DNA of 64,000 bases from Tenacibaculum sp. 190524A02b (GTDB lineage Bacteria > Bacteroidota > Bacteroidia > Flavobacteriales > Flavobacteriaceae): NCBI RefSeq assembly GCF_964036645.1, contig NZ_OZ038525.1:186001-250000 (forward strand). The letters are read 5' to 3'. Under the pieces are notes generated by a model. It was given only the letters and a program-made list of their open reading frames with translations, was not told the origin of the DNA and made no database searches. Shown here piece after piece: positions 34,867-44,169 of this stretch (position 1 is its first letter; each line of letters begins with the position of its first letter). Both the position numbers and the translations under genes were made by a program.

Positions 34867-34971
34867 TTTTATCCAGTTATCCAGCCTTTAAGTAAAAAAT
34901 CAAAATTAAATAGTAAAAAGAATACTTACAATTGTATTTATCGTTTATTGCATGAGTATTATTTACGTATT

Positions 34972-35559
34972 ATGAGTTATACATTATTAAGAAAAGATAT
35001 AGAAAAGTATCTTGAGTTTACTGACAATGAATTTTACATTTATAAGCAAGCTTTTGTAAAACGAGCAATTTCTAAAAAAAAGTTTTTATTAAGACAAGGT
35101 GAGATTTGTAGTTTTGAAGGTTTTGTAACTCAAGGATGTTTTCGAATTTTTACATTGGATGAATCAGGTAACGAACATACTTTATACTTTGCTATTGAAG
35201 ATTGGTGGATTACGGATATTGATAGTTTTACAAATCAAATTCCATCATTATTATCTATACAAGCTTTGGAAGATAGTGAGGTGTTACTTGTTTCTAAAAA
35301 AGAAAAAGACTTATTATTTCAAAAGTTACCTAAAGTAGAAAAACTGTTTCGAATAATGACTCAAAAAACAATTGTAGCTTTACAGCGTAGAATGATTAGA
35401 AAACAGAGTTTAACAGCTGAAAAACGTTATTTATACTTTCTAGAAAAATATCCGAAAATAGCTCATAAACTTACTAATGTACAATTGGCGTCTTATTTAG
35501 GAATATCACATGAGTTTTTAAGTAAGATTAGAAAAAAAGTAGTTCGTAATATTTCTTAG
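34972..35559 (+). CDS. Crp/Fnr-family transcriptional regulator
   Basis: A 195-aa regulator starting at the ATG at 34972; upstream extension would need a TTG at 34948. The cyclic-nucleotide-binding-like jelly roll covers about residues 15-115 (FLLRQGEICSFEGFVTQGCFRIF), followed by the long dimer helix and a degenerate HTH (LTNVQLASYLGISHEFLSKIRKKV). The cAMP-contacting Arg/Ser cassette is not evident, as usual for Bacteroidota members, so the ligand is unknown. Confidence 0.85.
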   Translation: MSYTLLRKDIEKYLEFTDNEFYIYKQAFVKRAISKKKFLLRQGEICSFEGFVTQGCFRIFTLDESGNEHTLYFAIEDWWITDIDSFTNQIPSLLSIQALEDSEVLLVSKKEKDLLFQKLPKVEKLFRIMTQKTIVALQRRMIRKQSLTAEKRYLYFLEKYPKIAHKLTNVQLASYLGISHEFLSKIRKKVVRNIS

Positions 35560-35652
35560 TTTATAAAACTGTTTTTATTTATTGAATTAGTTCAATGTTT
35601 TTGAATATTGTAGCCAATAGCTTTGTTGTGTATAATTAAAACATAACAAATA

Positions 35653-36528
35653 ATGAAAATAAAAAAAGCATTGTTGCTCATAACTATTACTATTTCCTCA
35701 ATAGGATGTTCAGATTCAGATGTAGAAAATACATTACTATTAACAGATGAGAATGATATTAAAAGGCATGTTATTGGAGCTTTAAAAGTTGTAGATACTT
35801 CCAATGGTAATGCAATTACTAAATATTTTGATACAAATTTTAAAGAACATAACCCTAAAAAGGAAGATGGGATTGATGGATTAAAAAAAGCTTTTGAGAA
35901 TAATTTAAAGAATGAAATTCAATTTAAAAGAGAAGTAGCAAGAGTGTTAGTAGAAGGTAATTTAGTATTTGTACATTCTAGGTTAGTAACTATTGCAAAA
36001 AATGAAACAACTTCAGAAATCATCGGGGATATTTTTAAAGTAGTAAATGGAAAAATTGTAGAGCATTGGATCACAGAGCAAATAGAAACGCATAAAGATA
36101 AAACAGCTAACGGAAATAGTATGATAGATGGAGAAGGAAATCCTGAAGCAAGTATTACTCAAGAAAATTTAGTCCGAAATAAAAAAAACTTAAAAGTAGT
36201 TATTGAGAAAGTAATAGGAAATGCAGAGTATAATTTAATACCTGATTTTTTTGGAAAAACATATATACAGCACAACCCAGGAATTGATAATGGAGTGAAA
36301 GCCTTACAAGCTTTTTTAACAAGCTTAGGCAAGCTAGATGTTGAAATTAAACAAATAATTGCACAAGGAGATTTAGCCGTAGCTTTTTCTCACTATAAAA
36401 ACCCAGCAAATAAAGGCTTGGCAATTATGGATTTGTTCAGATTTGATGTTGAAGGGAAGGTCGTTGAACATTGGGATGTAGTGCATAGCATTCCAAATGA
36501 CTCATTAAATAGTAATGATTTTTTTTAG
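35653..36528 (+). CDS. Lipoprotein with two SnoaL-like (NTF2-fold) domains
   Basis: A 291-aa exported protein with a lipobox SSIGC (Cys19). Two SnoaL-like cone domains follow: one with YFDTNFKEHNPKKEDG and GKIVEHWITEQ, the second with FFGKTYIQHNPGIDNG and GKVVEHWDVVH. The repeated QHNP / EHW pattern is the SnoaL-like polyketide-cyclase signature seen in many stand-alone bacterial proteins. The small-molecule ligand or catalytic role is unknown. A bidirectional terminator follows. Confidence 0.82.
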   Translation: MKIKKALLLITITISSIGCSDSDVENTLLLTDENDIKRHVIGALKVVDTSNGNAITKYFDTNFKEHNPKKEDGIDGLKKAFENNLKNEIQFKREVARVLVEGNLVFVHSRLVTIAKNETTSEIIGDIFKVVNGKIVEHWITEQIETHKDKTANGNSMIDGEGNPEASITQENLVRNKKNLKVVIEKVIGNAEYNLIPDFFGKTYIQHNPGIDNGVKALQAFLTSLGKLDVEIKQIIAQGDLAVAFSHYKNPANKGLAIMDLFRFDVEGKVVEHWDVVHSIPNDSLNSNDFF

Positions 36529-36543
36529 AAATTTTTTTATAAA

Positions 36544-36577
36544 AAACTCTCTGAAATTTATAGTTTACAGAGAGTTT
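36544..36577. terminator. Bidirectional terminator
   Basis: A 10-bp perfect stem AAACTCTCTG (36544-36553) with CAGAGAGTTT (36568-36577), lying between the convergent SnoaL-like lipoprotein gene and the next minus-strand gene. Confidence 0.8.
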
Positions 36578-36584
36578 TGTGATT

Positions 36585-37139
36585 TTATTGAGCAGGAGTA
36601 GACTCGGTAGCTACTTTTCTTAATAACTCTTGTTTTTGAAGCTCTGCTGAGGTTTTGATAATAACTTCATATAGTTTAGCATATGCTTCTGGTTTAACAT
36701 CACCATTATAAGCTGATTCATTTAATCTATATAAAGAAGTTCTTAAAAAGTTAAGTGAGTGTGATTTTATAGTTAATTGCTTTACTAACCTTTCAACAAA
36801 AGCTGAGGTAGCTGCATCAATACTTACTTTATCTTTTAAGTTAGCCGATACGTTTGCTAAAAACTTTTTGATAGTTTCAAAAATAGCATCTGGTTGTTCT
36901 TCACTTAAATATTTGAACTTAAAAGCGCCATCTTTACTTTTTACAACATTAAAAACCCCCATTCGTTTTGTGGCATCAAAAACAAAAGTACCAGTAGATA
37001 GCTCAAAGCTTCCGTCTTTTGCAGTTACGTAGTTAGGCGGTATGTATGCCGCAGCATCATCGGCATCAATAGAGACAGCTTTTTGAGCATACGTTTGAAG
37101 CGTAATACCCAACAGGAAAATAAAAAACCAATTTTTCAT
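36585..37139 (-). CDS. Hypothetical secreted protein
   Basis: A 184-aa protein with a clean signal peptide (residues 1-18, ending Tyr-Ala-Gln). The mature part begins with a beta segment (ITADDAA-like, NYVTAKDGSFELSTGTFVF) and ends in helices (residues ~85-175). No family is recognised. It sits alone between a terminator and the broken RDD gene. Confidence 0.65.
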   Translation of the reverse strand: MKNWFFIFLLGITLQTYAQKAVSIDADDAAAYIPPNYVTAKDGSFELSTGTFVFDATKRMGVFNVVKSKDGAFKFKYLSEEQPDAIFETIKKFLANVSANLKDKVSIDAATSAFVERLVKQLTIKSHSLNFLRTSLYRLNESAYNGDVKPEAYAKLYEVIIKTSAELQKQELLRKVATESTPAQ

Positions 37140-37254
37140 GGGGATAAATGTTTAAAATTAAAGGCGGTAAAACTAGCTAATTATTTTTTAAACTTTCTAA
37201 TAATAATGTTAATTTTCAGTTAGTTAAATGTTTGTTTTTGTAGCTTAAAGGAGC

Positions 37255-37784
37255 TTACCATAGAAAAGAAAGTAGGTAACAGTATATAAAAGTTACTAGT
37301 AAAGTAATAAAAGCATCTAAATCTAACTTTATTAATTTTATATCCACCCATAATGATATTAGTTTTTGACTATGGCAAGGAATTATTTTGGTATTAGCAA
37401 TCATATCTCCAATTCTTCTATTTGAATTAAAAAAAACTAACAATTATTTCTATGAGCCAAAGAAAAATGGTTAAGTTTCTAGTAAGGCATTGAAATTTAC
37501 TGGCAGGTTTATTGGTTTTTATATCAATAACCTGAAACCCTAAGATTCTTTTGGAAATACTTTTAGTATAAAAAAAAATCTTTATTAAGATAAATTACAA
37601 TGATTATATAGAATAGAACTTTATTATAGACAAGTAGTGTAGGTTTAATTAAAGGTAAAACTAGTTCAAGAAGTATTAAAGGTATAATTAAGAGTGAAAT
37701 AAAACAATGATCAAGTAGCATACTAAAAAGTCTTTTAAACTTTTTGTTTTTATGGAGGATACTTGACAATTGATTATAGATCAT
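37255..37784 (-). pseudogene. RDD-family membrane protein broken by two poly-T frameshifts
   Basis: Three consecutive frames on the minus strand reconstruct one RDD protein of about 175 aa. Segment 1 (from 37784) holds KRLFSMLLDHCFISLLII and a second hydrophobic stretch and stops after the T9 run (plus-strand A at 37570-37578). Segment 2, in the next frame, reads KSISKRILGFQVIDIKTNKPAS and FLWLIEIIV, and stops at the T8 run (37429-37436). Segment 3 gives FFNSNRRIGDMIANTKII, the classic C-terminal RDD motif, and ends with a last helix. Removing one T from each run restores the frame. RDD proteins are membrane proteins implicated in ion exchange or transport. Confidence 0.8.
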
Positions 37785-37800
37785 ACCGTGGTTGTAATTG

Positions 37801-39036
37801 TTAGTTATCTTTTCTGCTTAACATTTGTAAGGCTTTTTCTAAAGTTTCATCTTTAGCAAGCGTAGTTTGTTTCACGTAATTTAGAGGAATGTATTTTTCT
37901 CTAGGCGTACCATTCACATGATATAATTTTTCTTCAGATAATTGATAACCGTATTTTTGATGTTTGAATTGATATCCAAAAACAGCTCCTGCCAGTCTTG
38001 TTAATTCTGTACCAATTACAGTCGCTCTTTGCATACCTTCAAAACCTATAGTAGTTCCTTCACCCATACTACCTGTCCATCTACCAGCCAAAACAATAAG
38101 AGGTTTGGTATATTGTTTCCCTCTTGGATTTACATATTCTATCCAACTTCTTCCAACTTTTGGTTGGTTGTCCCAGCTTTCATCAGCAAGAACATGTTTT
38201 TGGTAAGGTAAATCCTTATTTATAAACCTACTCATAATTCCCCTAGCAATGTAGGAATCTCCTCCGCTAATTGTATTACGTAAATCCAGTATTAATCCAT
38301 CAGTGTTTAGTAGGCTATTTAAAGCTTTGTCAAAAGCCGAAATTAAACTATTTTTTCCTAAAGAATTATGAATACGTATAATTCCAAAGTTTTTCAATTT
38401 TGTTACGCTTAACAAGTCTTTTTCTTTTTTAATTTGGATTGCATCCAAATCTAACTGAATTTGTTTTCCGTTAGTTAATTTTAAACTAACAATTCTAGGT
38501 TGGTTATAAATACCAGCTAAGATTTTATTAAGAATCCATTCCTTAACCTCAGGGTTATTTTTGTTATGACAATGTGTAGGAAAGTCTTTAATTGCTTTTT
38601 CTATAGGAATTTGGTTAAATGCTAAAATTTTAGCCCCTAAAATAGGTTTTTTTATAGGAGTTGTTTGAGATATCCATACATTAGAAATTGTAGGCGTATA
38701 GTTTTTGAAAGTAGCATATATAGGAGCATATAAACGATAAGAAGATTTTCTGTTGGTATTTAAATTGACATGGCTGTCGTATAACTCATCCAATAAGTAT
38801 TCAAAAAACAATACGGTTTCTTCTTCTGTTTTTATATTGGGTATTTGTTTTTGGTAATAGCTTTTTAAACAATCAATACTAACCTCCTTATTTTTCAAAT
38901 AAATATAATTTTTAGAAATATCATTGATTACTTTGTTTAGGTCTTCCTTTATTTTAACAGGATCAATTTTATACTGTTGTCCAAAAAGGTAAATTGTACT
39001 TGAAATAGTTAGTATAACTGAAAGTAATGTTTTCAT
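37801..39036 (-). CDS. S41-family peptidase-like exported protein
   Basis: A 411-aa exported protein (signal peptide 1-19, ending Phe-Gly-Gln). The C-terminal half is a tail-specific-protease (S41) domain: GLILDLRNTISGGDSYIARG, then PLIVLAGRWTGSMGEGTTIG, where the Ser in GSMGE is the nucleophile, and a PLNYV-type ending (YIPLNYVKQT). No PDZ domain is apparent; the N-terminal part is the helical tricorn-like cap. It may hydrolyse peptides in the periplasm, or act as a cyclic-ester hydrolase-like variant. It forms a same-strand run with the two hypothetical genes upstream. Confidence 0.82.
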   Translation of the reverse strand: MKTLLSVILTISSTIYLFGQQYKIDPVKIKEDLNKVINDISKNYIYLKNKEVSIDCLKSYYQKQIPNIKTEEETVLFFEYLLDELYDSHVNLNTNRKSSYRLYAPIYATFKNYTPTISNVWISQTTPIKKPILGAKILAFNQIPIEKAIKDFPTHCHNKNNPEVKEWILNKILAGIYNQPRIVSLKLTNGKQIQLDLDAIQIKKEKDLLSVTKLKNFGIIRIHNSLGKNSLISAFDKALNSLLNTDGLILDLRNTISGGDSYIARGIMSRFINKDLPYQKHVLADESWDNQPKVGRSWIEYVNPRGKQYTKPLIVLAGRWTGSMGEGTTIGFEGMQRATVIGTELTRLAGAVFGYQFKHQKYGYQLSEEKLYHVNGTPREKYIPLNYVKQTTLAKDETLEKALQMLSRKDN

Positions 39037-39060
39037 GTGTAGGTTGTAGTAGATTATTTT

Positions 39061-39801
39061 TTAGGGGGAATATACAATGAAAAAATCAAAACCATAACCA
39101 TGATGAAGAAGTGGTTCTTCATAAATAGTATTTATTAAAGTGTCAAACTTTATAGCTTGCTTTTTTTCATTTGCTATAGAAGTACCTTGCCCCATTTCTA
39201 AATGGCCAATAATAAGTTGAATTCCTTTTGTAGTAAATCTTCTAATAGAACTTAAATTATAGAAAGTCAAATTATCAGAAAAAGTCATACTTTTTTTATA
39301 AGAAGAAAACTTATTAAGACTTATACTTTGCTTTTTATCTTTATATACCAGATAGTTTTTATTAAGGATAGTATCATTTTCAACATAGAGTATGTTGCAC
39401 TTTTTTTGAAAACCGCAGAATGAAATATGTTCAGGTTTAAAAAGATTAATTGCTTTGTATTGTTGTTTTACAGTTTTATAAGCTTTTAAATAAATTCTAT
39501 TTAACTCCTCCAAGTAGGTTTCTTTTTCAATAGATTTGGAATAAAACTCTTTAGTACTTTTTAAAGTAGTATCTGAATTATACACAGAAATATATGTTTT
39601 TAATTCCCATGAAACATTAGGGAATTTAAAACTATCTTTATCAGTTTTTAAGTAAGAATCTCTACTAATATAAACATCAAAAGTGACTATAGTTTCTTTA
39701 TTTACTCCAAAAGGAAATATTTTAAATTGCTCAGCAGATAAACAAGCAAAAGAAGATTGTAAACAAAATAAGAATAATAACGTGAATCCTTTTTTAAACA
39801 T
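39061..39801 (-). CDS. Hypothetical secreted protein
   Basis: A 246-aa protein with a signal peptide (FTLLFLFCLQSSFA) followed by CLSAEQFKIFPFG. The Cys after Ala-type junctions is compatible with lipidation or simple secretion. The rest is beta-rich with Lys/Tyr-rich strands; no domain is recognised. It starts 12 bp after the stop of the upstream membrane-protein gene and ends 24 bp before the S41 gene, so the three are probably co-transcribed. Confidence 0.65.
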   Translation of the reverse strand: MFKKGFTLLFLFCLQSSFACLSAEQFKIFPFGVNKETIVTFDVYISRDSYLKTDKDSFKFPNVSWELKTYISVYNSDTTLKSTKEFYSKSIEKETYLEELNRIYLKAYKTVKQQYKAINLFKPEHISFCGFQKKCNILYVENDTILNKNYLVYKDKKQSISLNKFSSYKKSMTFSDNLTFYNLSSIRRFTTKGIQLIIGHLEMGQGTSIANEKKQAIKFDTLINTIYEEPLLHHGYGFDFFIVYSP

Positions 39802-39813
39802 TTTCGTATTGTT

Positions 39814-40380
39814 TTATAGCTCAATTTCTTTAACAAAAGTAGGGGAGTGGTTTATACCAAATCTTCCTTGTTGAAACTTTATTTCTACTATAGATTTATA
39901 CTTTTTTAAAGTATGAAAAGTTAAAGAGTCAATTTTTATAAGAACATTTATACTTTTTTTATAATTAGGAAGGCGGAGAGATTCTATAAAGTAGCCATTT
40001 TCTCTTTTATTGATATAAGAAATTTTATACTGTTTCGTCTGTTCAGATAAACTTTCCTGTCGGTTTAAATACAGTTCAACTCCAAGAAAAGCTTCTTGAG
40101 ATATATTAAATGTACATATAGAGTAAAGAATATGACTTAGAACTAATATTAAAATAGGAGATTTTTTTTCTTTTATTTCCTGAATTATATTCTTTAAGAA
40201 AAAAATGATACAAACAATGATGAAAAAGAGTAAAATAAGGTAAAACTGTTCTTCTTTTAACTTTTTAATATTAATATAACTATGAAGCTGTACTTCTCTA
40301 GGGTATAAGTACAAAGATGAGGTTAATAATATTGATACTAATATAAAAGGGATAAAATACTTTTTCAATTTTTGTAACAT
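39814..40380 (-). CDS. Hypothetical membrane protein
   Basis: A 188-aa protein from the ATG at 40380 (MLQKLKKYFIPFILVSILL); the in-frame extension needs a TTG at 40407. Three hydrophobic segments: about residues 9-25, 42-62 and 74-95. The soluble C-terminal part ends KFQQGRFGINHSPTFVKEI. It is the first gene of a probable three-gene operon with 39061-39801 and the S41-like gene. No family is recognised. Confidence 0.6.
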   Translation of the reverse strand: MLQKLKKYFIPFILVSILLTSSLYLYPREVQLHSYINIKKLKEEQFYLILLFFIIVCIIFFLKNIIQEIKEKKSPILILVLSHILYSICTFNISQEAFLGVELYLNRQESLSEQTKQYKISYINKRENGYFIESLRLPNYKKSINVLIKIDSLTFHTLKKYKSIVEIKFQQGRFGINHSPTFVKEIEL

Positions 40381-40543
40381 AAACAGCTTCTTTTCGTTTT
40401 TAAACAATTATTAATATGGCTTTTCAGTCAGCACGCAAATTTACTATAAATAAAAGAAAGAGATTCATAAGTTTTAATAAAGTGATTGTATAAGAAAGAT
40501 TTATATCCCAATAAACGCATGAAAGGTATTACTAAAATATGTT

Positions 40544-42160
40544 TTAAAAAGGGCAGGGAATTGTAAATTCAACTAATAGTTGTGTTTTAGGATGCACAAA
40601 TCTTATGTATTCCGCATGTAAATGCAATCGGTTGGCTTTTGTTCCGTATAAATCATCACCTACAATAGGCGTATTTAGTCCTAAATGATGTGCCGCATGT
40701 ACTCGTAATTGATGCGTTCTACCCGTTACTGGGTAAAAATAGATTTTTGTTTGTGAGTTGTCTGTAGAAATTATTTCCCAATGTGTAATCGCTTTTTTTC
40801 CGTGTTCATAACAAACTAATTGTTTTGGCCTATCGTTTAAATCTACTCGTAAAGGTAAATTAATAGTCCCTTTTTGTTGTGTAATAACACCATTTAACAA
40901 GGCAACATATCTTTTTTGAACCGTTTTTTCAATAAATTGCTTTTGTAATTTTTGATGCGCTTCTTTGGTTTTAGCAATCACTAAAACTCCAGAAGTAGAC
41001 ATATCTAATCGATGTACTATTAACGGTCCTGTAGCATTAGGAAATTGTTTTTTTGCTAAACTTTCTATAGTATGTTTAATTTCTTTGCCAGCAACGCTTA
41101 AAAACTCTTCAGGTTTATTTACAATAGCTAGTGATTCATCTTCATAAAAAATATCTAAATATTGTGGTTGGTTTAATGAATGTAATAACGAATTTTTAGC
41201 TACGGGTAAACCTTGTAACATAAAGCTTAATATAGGTTTACATTTTCCAGTACAAGCAGGATAATAATGCAAGTGTTTTCTTATAGAAGTAGCTAAAGGC
41301 GCTCCCCACCAAAACTCAGCTAAAGCTATAGGTTTTAGCTGGTGTTGAAAAGCATATTGAAATAATTTAGGGGCACAACAATCGCCAGCACCTGCAGGTA
41401 TTAATGTTGGATTACTCTCAAACAATTGCAATAAATTTTGAGTTTGTTGTTGTGCGTTCAAAAAACGATAATGTTCAAATATTTTTTGTTGAAGAGTAGC
41501 AGAAAGTTCAGCACGTTGTTTTGATAGTTTAGTTGTTTTTTTTTGGAGCTGTGAATATATTTTTTGACAAGGTGCTAGTTTATCATTTAAATAAACAGCA
41601 TATTCTTTTAAATAAAACTCTTCGTTTATGTTTTTTTGATTATCTATTTCATTTAATGTTCTTCTTTGCTTTCTACGTTCTTTTATTTTAAACTGCTCAG
41701 TTACTAAAAGTTTATCATATTCATTTTTTAAAGTAAGATACTGTTGTTTAGCGGTAAGGTAAGTTGTATTGTTTTCTATAGAAAGAATCTCTTTATTAAT
41801 ATTATTAAGTTGTTCTTCTGTTTTTAAGTAGAATCCATTTGGTTGAAGAATGTCATATACTGGAGGAACAAAGTGCTTATGAATAGTTTGATCGGCTAAT
41901 TTACCAGAGAAAGCACATAAATACCCCAGATTTTCTTGAACATCTTTAACAACTAATACTCCAAACATTTTTCCAACAGCTTTTTCTTTACCATTTAAAC
42001 CAAAGTTATGTATGAAATCTGTTTGTTTTTGTAAATACTCCTGTAACTCTTTAGCTGCTATTTGTGCAATAGTATTTGGTGTATAATAATGTGGATAATC
42101 AAGTTTTGTAGGTAACTCACTATTATTTATGTTAGTAGTAAAACGATGTAACTTTTCCAT
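40544..42160 (-). CDS. RluA-family pseudouridine synthase with N-terminal extension
   Basis: A 538-aa protein from the ATG at 42160; the extension to 42190 needs a TTG. The catalytic domain (from about residue 335) has IVHRLDMSTSGVLVIAK, with Asp as the nucleophile, and VTGRTHQLRVHAAH. The long N-terminal part is Lys/Gln-rich and coiled-coil-like (QKTTKLSKQRAELSATLQQ) and contains GAGDCCAPKL and YPACTGKCKPIL, Cys clusters that could bind metal. This two-part form is recurrent in Bacteroidota and gammaproteobacteria and is annotated as RluA-like, substrate RNA unknown. Confidence 0.88.
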   Translation of the reverse strand: MEKLHRFTTNINNSELPTKLDYPHYYTPNTIAQIAAKELQEYLQKQTDFIHNFGLNGKEKAVGKMFGVLVVKDVQENLGYLCAFSGKLADQTIHKHFVPPVYDILQPNGFYLKTEEQLNNINKEILSIENNTTYLTAKQQYLTLKNEYDKLLVTEQFKIKERRKQRRTLNEIDNQKNINEEFYLKEYAVYLNDKLAPCQKIYSQLQKKTTKLSKQRAELSATLQQKIFEHYRFLNAQQQTQNLLQLFESNPTLIPAGAGDCCAPKLFQYAFQHQLKPIALAEFWWGAPLATSIRKHLHYYPACTGKCKPILSFMLQGLPVAKNSLLHSLNQPQYLDIFYEDESLAIVNKPEEFLSVAGKEIKHTIESLAKKQFPNATGPLIVHRLDMSTSGVLVIAKTKEAHQKLQKQFIEKTVQKRYVALLNGVITQQKGTINLPLRVDLNDRPKQLVCYEHGKKAITHWEIISTDNSQTKIYFYPVTGRTHQLRVHAAHHLGLNTPIVGDDLYGTKANRLHLHAEYIRFVHPKTQLLVEFTIPCPF

Positions 42161-42209
42161 ATATAAGTAAACTACTTTTAGGGAAGCCAAAAAGGTATTT
42201 AATAAGTGG

Positions 42210-42238
42210 CTTAGGTTAATTTAGAGGGAAAACCTAAG
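42210..42238. other. Short hairpin CTTAGGTT/AACCTAAG
   Basis: An 8-bp perfect inverted repeat with 13-nt spacer in the gap between the RluA-like and acyl-CoA synthetase genes. It is in the leader region of the RluA-like gene on the minus strand, so it may be a 5' UTR hairpin. Confidence 0.35.
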
Positions 42239-42276
42239 AGTATTTTATATTTTTTAAAGGTAACAATAAAAAAGAA

Positions 42277-42301
42277 CGTCATTACTGTTGAGGTAATGAC
42301 G
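42277..42301 (-). terminator. Terminator of the long-chain acyl-CoA synthetase gene
   Basis: A 9-bp perfect stem CGTCATTAC/GTAATGACG with a 7-nt loop; the minus-strand reading continues into a TTCTTTTTTATT tail. Confidence 0.8.
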
Positions 42302-42325
42302 CTGTATATTTCCATTTTACACGAA

Positions 42326-44098
42326 TTAACATCTGTAGATTTTATCGTATAAATCAGCATAAATTTCTTTAATAATTTTGCGTTTCATTTTCATGGTAGG
42401 TGTTAAATGTCCACCATCAATAGACCACTCCTCAGGAGTTAACTCAAAACGTTTAATTTGTTCCCACTTACCAAACTTAGCATTACAGCTATCTACTTCC
42501 TCTTGAATACGATCAATAACCTTTGGATTGGCAATTAAGTCTTTATTATCTCCTAAGTTAATGTCATGGCGATTAGCCCATTCACGTAAAAATTCAAAGT
42601 TAGGTTGAATAAGGGCAGCAGGCATTTTTTCACCTTCACCTATCACCATTACTTGTTCTATAAAACGAGATTGCTTTAATTCTCCTTCTAATAACGGAGG
42701 AATTACATATTTACCACCAGAGGTTTTAAACATTTCTTTGGTTCTACCAGTGATTTTTAAGAAACCTTCTTCAGAAATTTCCCCTTTATCTCCGGTATGG
42801 AAATATCCATCCTGTAACACTTGTGCTGTTTTCTCTGGATCTTTGTAATACCCGACCATTACATTAGGACCTTTCACTAAAATTTCACCATTTTCAGCTA
42901 TTTTAACATCCAATCCATCAATTAATCGTCCTACTGTACCCACCTTAAAACCACCACCTCTTTGGTCATTTACAGAGATTACAGGAGAAGTTTCGGTAAG
43001 TCCATAGCCTTCCATTACTGGCATCCCTGCTGCAGCAAAAACTCGTGTTAACCTAGCTTGTAAAGGAGCAGAACCAGAAACCATAAGTTTTAATTCGCCT
43101 CCTAGGGCAGCTTGCCATTTAGAAAAAATTAATTTACGAGCAATACCTAATTGTTTTTCGTACCACCATCCATTAGCTCCGTATGGCTGGTATTTTAAAC
43201 CAAGCTCAATAGCCCAGAAGAATAATTTTTTCTTGATACCAGATAAGTCGGTTCCTTTGGCATAGATTTTATCATAAATCTTTTCGTATAACCTAGGAAC
43301 AGCAGTCATTACATTAGGCTTTATTTCTTGTGCATTTTCACTCAACTTTTCAATAGATTCAGCAAAGTAAATAGAAACACCACAGTATTGATATAAATAC
43401 AATATCATACGTTCAAAAATGTGACAAACTGGTAAAAAACTTAAAGATTTTGTTTTACCATATTCTAACGGAACTCTTTGCTCACTACTTAGTACATTTG
43501 ATACAATGTTTTTATGAGTAAGCATAACACCTTTAGGTTTACCAGTAGTTCCAGAAGTATAAATTAAGGTAGCTAATGTATCAGGAGTTACAGCATTTTT
43601 ACGGTCTTCAACTTCTGTTTGATTGCTATCATCTTCTCCTAATTCCAATACTTCTTTCCAGCTTTTTTCTCCTGCAATATCATCAAAAGTATAAACAGCT
43701 TTTAGCTTAGTATTGGATTTTATTTGATTTAATTTTTCTAAAATGGTTTCATCTGAAACAAAACAATAGGTAGATTCTGAATGATTCAATACATACTCAT
43801 AATCTTCTTTAGAAATAGTAGGGTATATAGGCACATTTTGTGCACCAGTTTGTAAAATACCAATATCTAAAACGTTCCATTCAGTTCTGTTATTAGTAGA
43901 AATTACCGCAATTTTGTCATCAGGTTGTACACCTAAACGCAATAAACCGCGACTTATTTGGTTAGCTTGTTGTATATACTCTTTGGTTGATATTGACTCC
44001 CATTTACCATTTTGCTTTGTAGTAAAAGCTTTTGATAGGTTGTATTTTTCTAATTGGTAATATGGGAAATCAAATAGACGTTTTATTTCAATCGGCAT
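42326..44098 (-). CDS. Long-chain acyl-CoA synthetase (AMP-forming), copy 1
   Basis: A 590-aa ligase activating fatty acids with ATP and CoA. The ATG at 44098 (MPIEIKRLFDFPYYQLEKY) is chosen because it aligns with the start of the neighbouring paralogue; the longer frame to 44149 adds 17 residues with no counterpart. Motifs: LIYTSGTTGKPKGVM, EGYGLTETSP, HTGDKGEI, ITGRTKEMFKTSGGKYV and the C-terminal HLTPTMKMKRK with the probable catalytic lysine. This is the FAA1/FadD15-like family. It follows its paralogue in tandem with a 71-bp gap. Confidence 0.93.
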   Translation of the reverse strand: MPIEIKRLFDFPYYQLEKYNLSKAFTTKQNGKWESISTKEYIQQANQISRGLLRLGVQPDDKIAVISTNNRTEWNVLDIGILQTGAQNVPIYPTISKEDYEYVLNHSESTYCFVSDETILEKLNQIKSNTKLKAVYTFDDIAGEKSWKEVLELGEDDSNQTEVEDRKNAVTPDTLATLIYTSGTTGKPKGVMLTHKNIVSNVLSSEQRVPLEYGKTKSLSFLPVCHIFERMILYLYQYCGVSIYFAESIEKLSENAQEIKPNVMTAVPRLYEKIYDKIYAKGTDLSGIKKKLFFWAIELGLKYQPYGANGWWYEKQLGIARKLIFSKWQAALGGELKLMVSGSAPLQARLTRVFAAAGMPVMEGYGLTETSPVISVNDQRGGGFKVGTVGRLIDGLDVKIAENGEILVKGPNVMVGYYKDPEKTAQVLQDGYFHTGDKGEISEEGFLKITGRTKEMFKTSGGKYVIPPLLEGELKQSRFIEQVMVIGEGEKMPAALIQPNFEFLREWANRHDINLGDNKDLIANPKVIDRIQEEVDSCNAKFGKWEQIKRFELTPEEWSIDGGHLTPTMKMKRKIIKEIYADLYDKIYRC

Positions 44099-44169
44099 AG
44101 ATTCGAATTTTGGGCTCTGCAAATTATGAAAAATACCCCGATTGCACAAATTAAGCTTTACTGTTTGAT

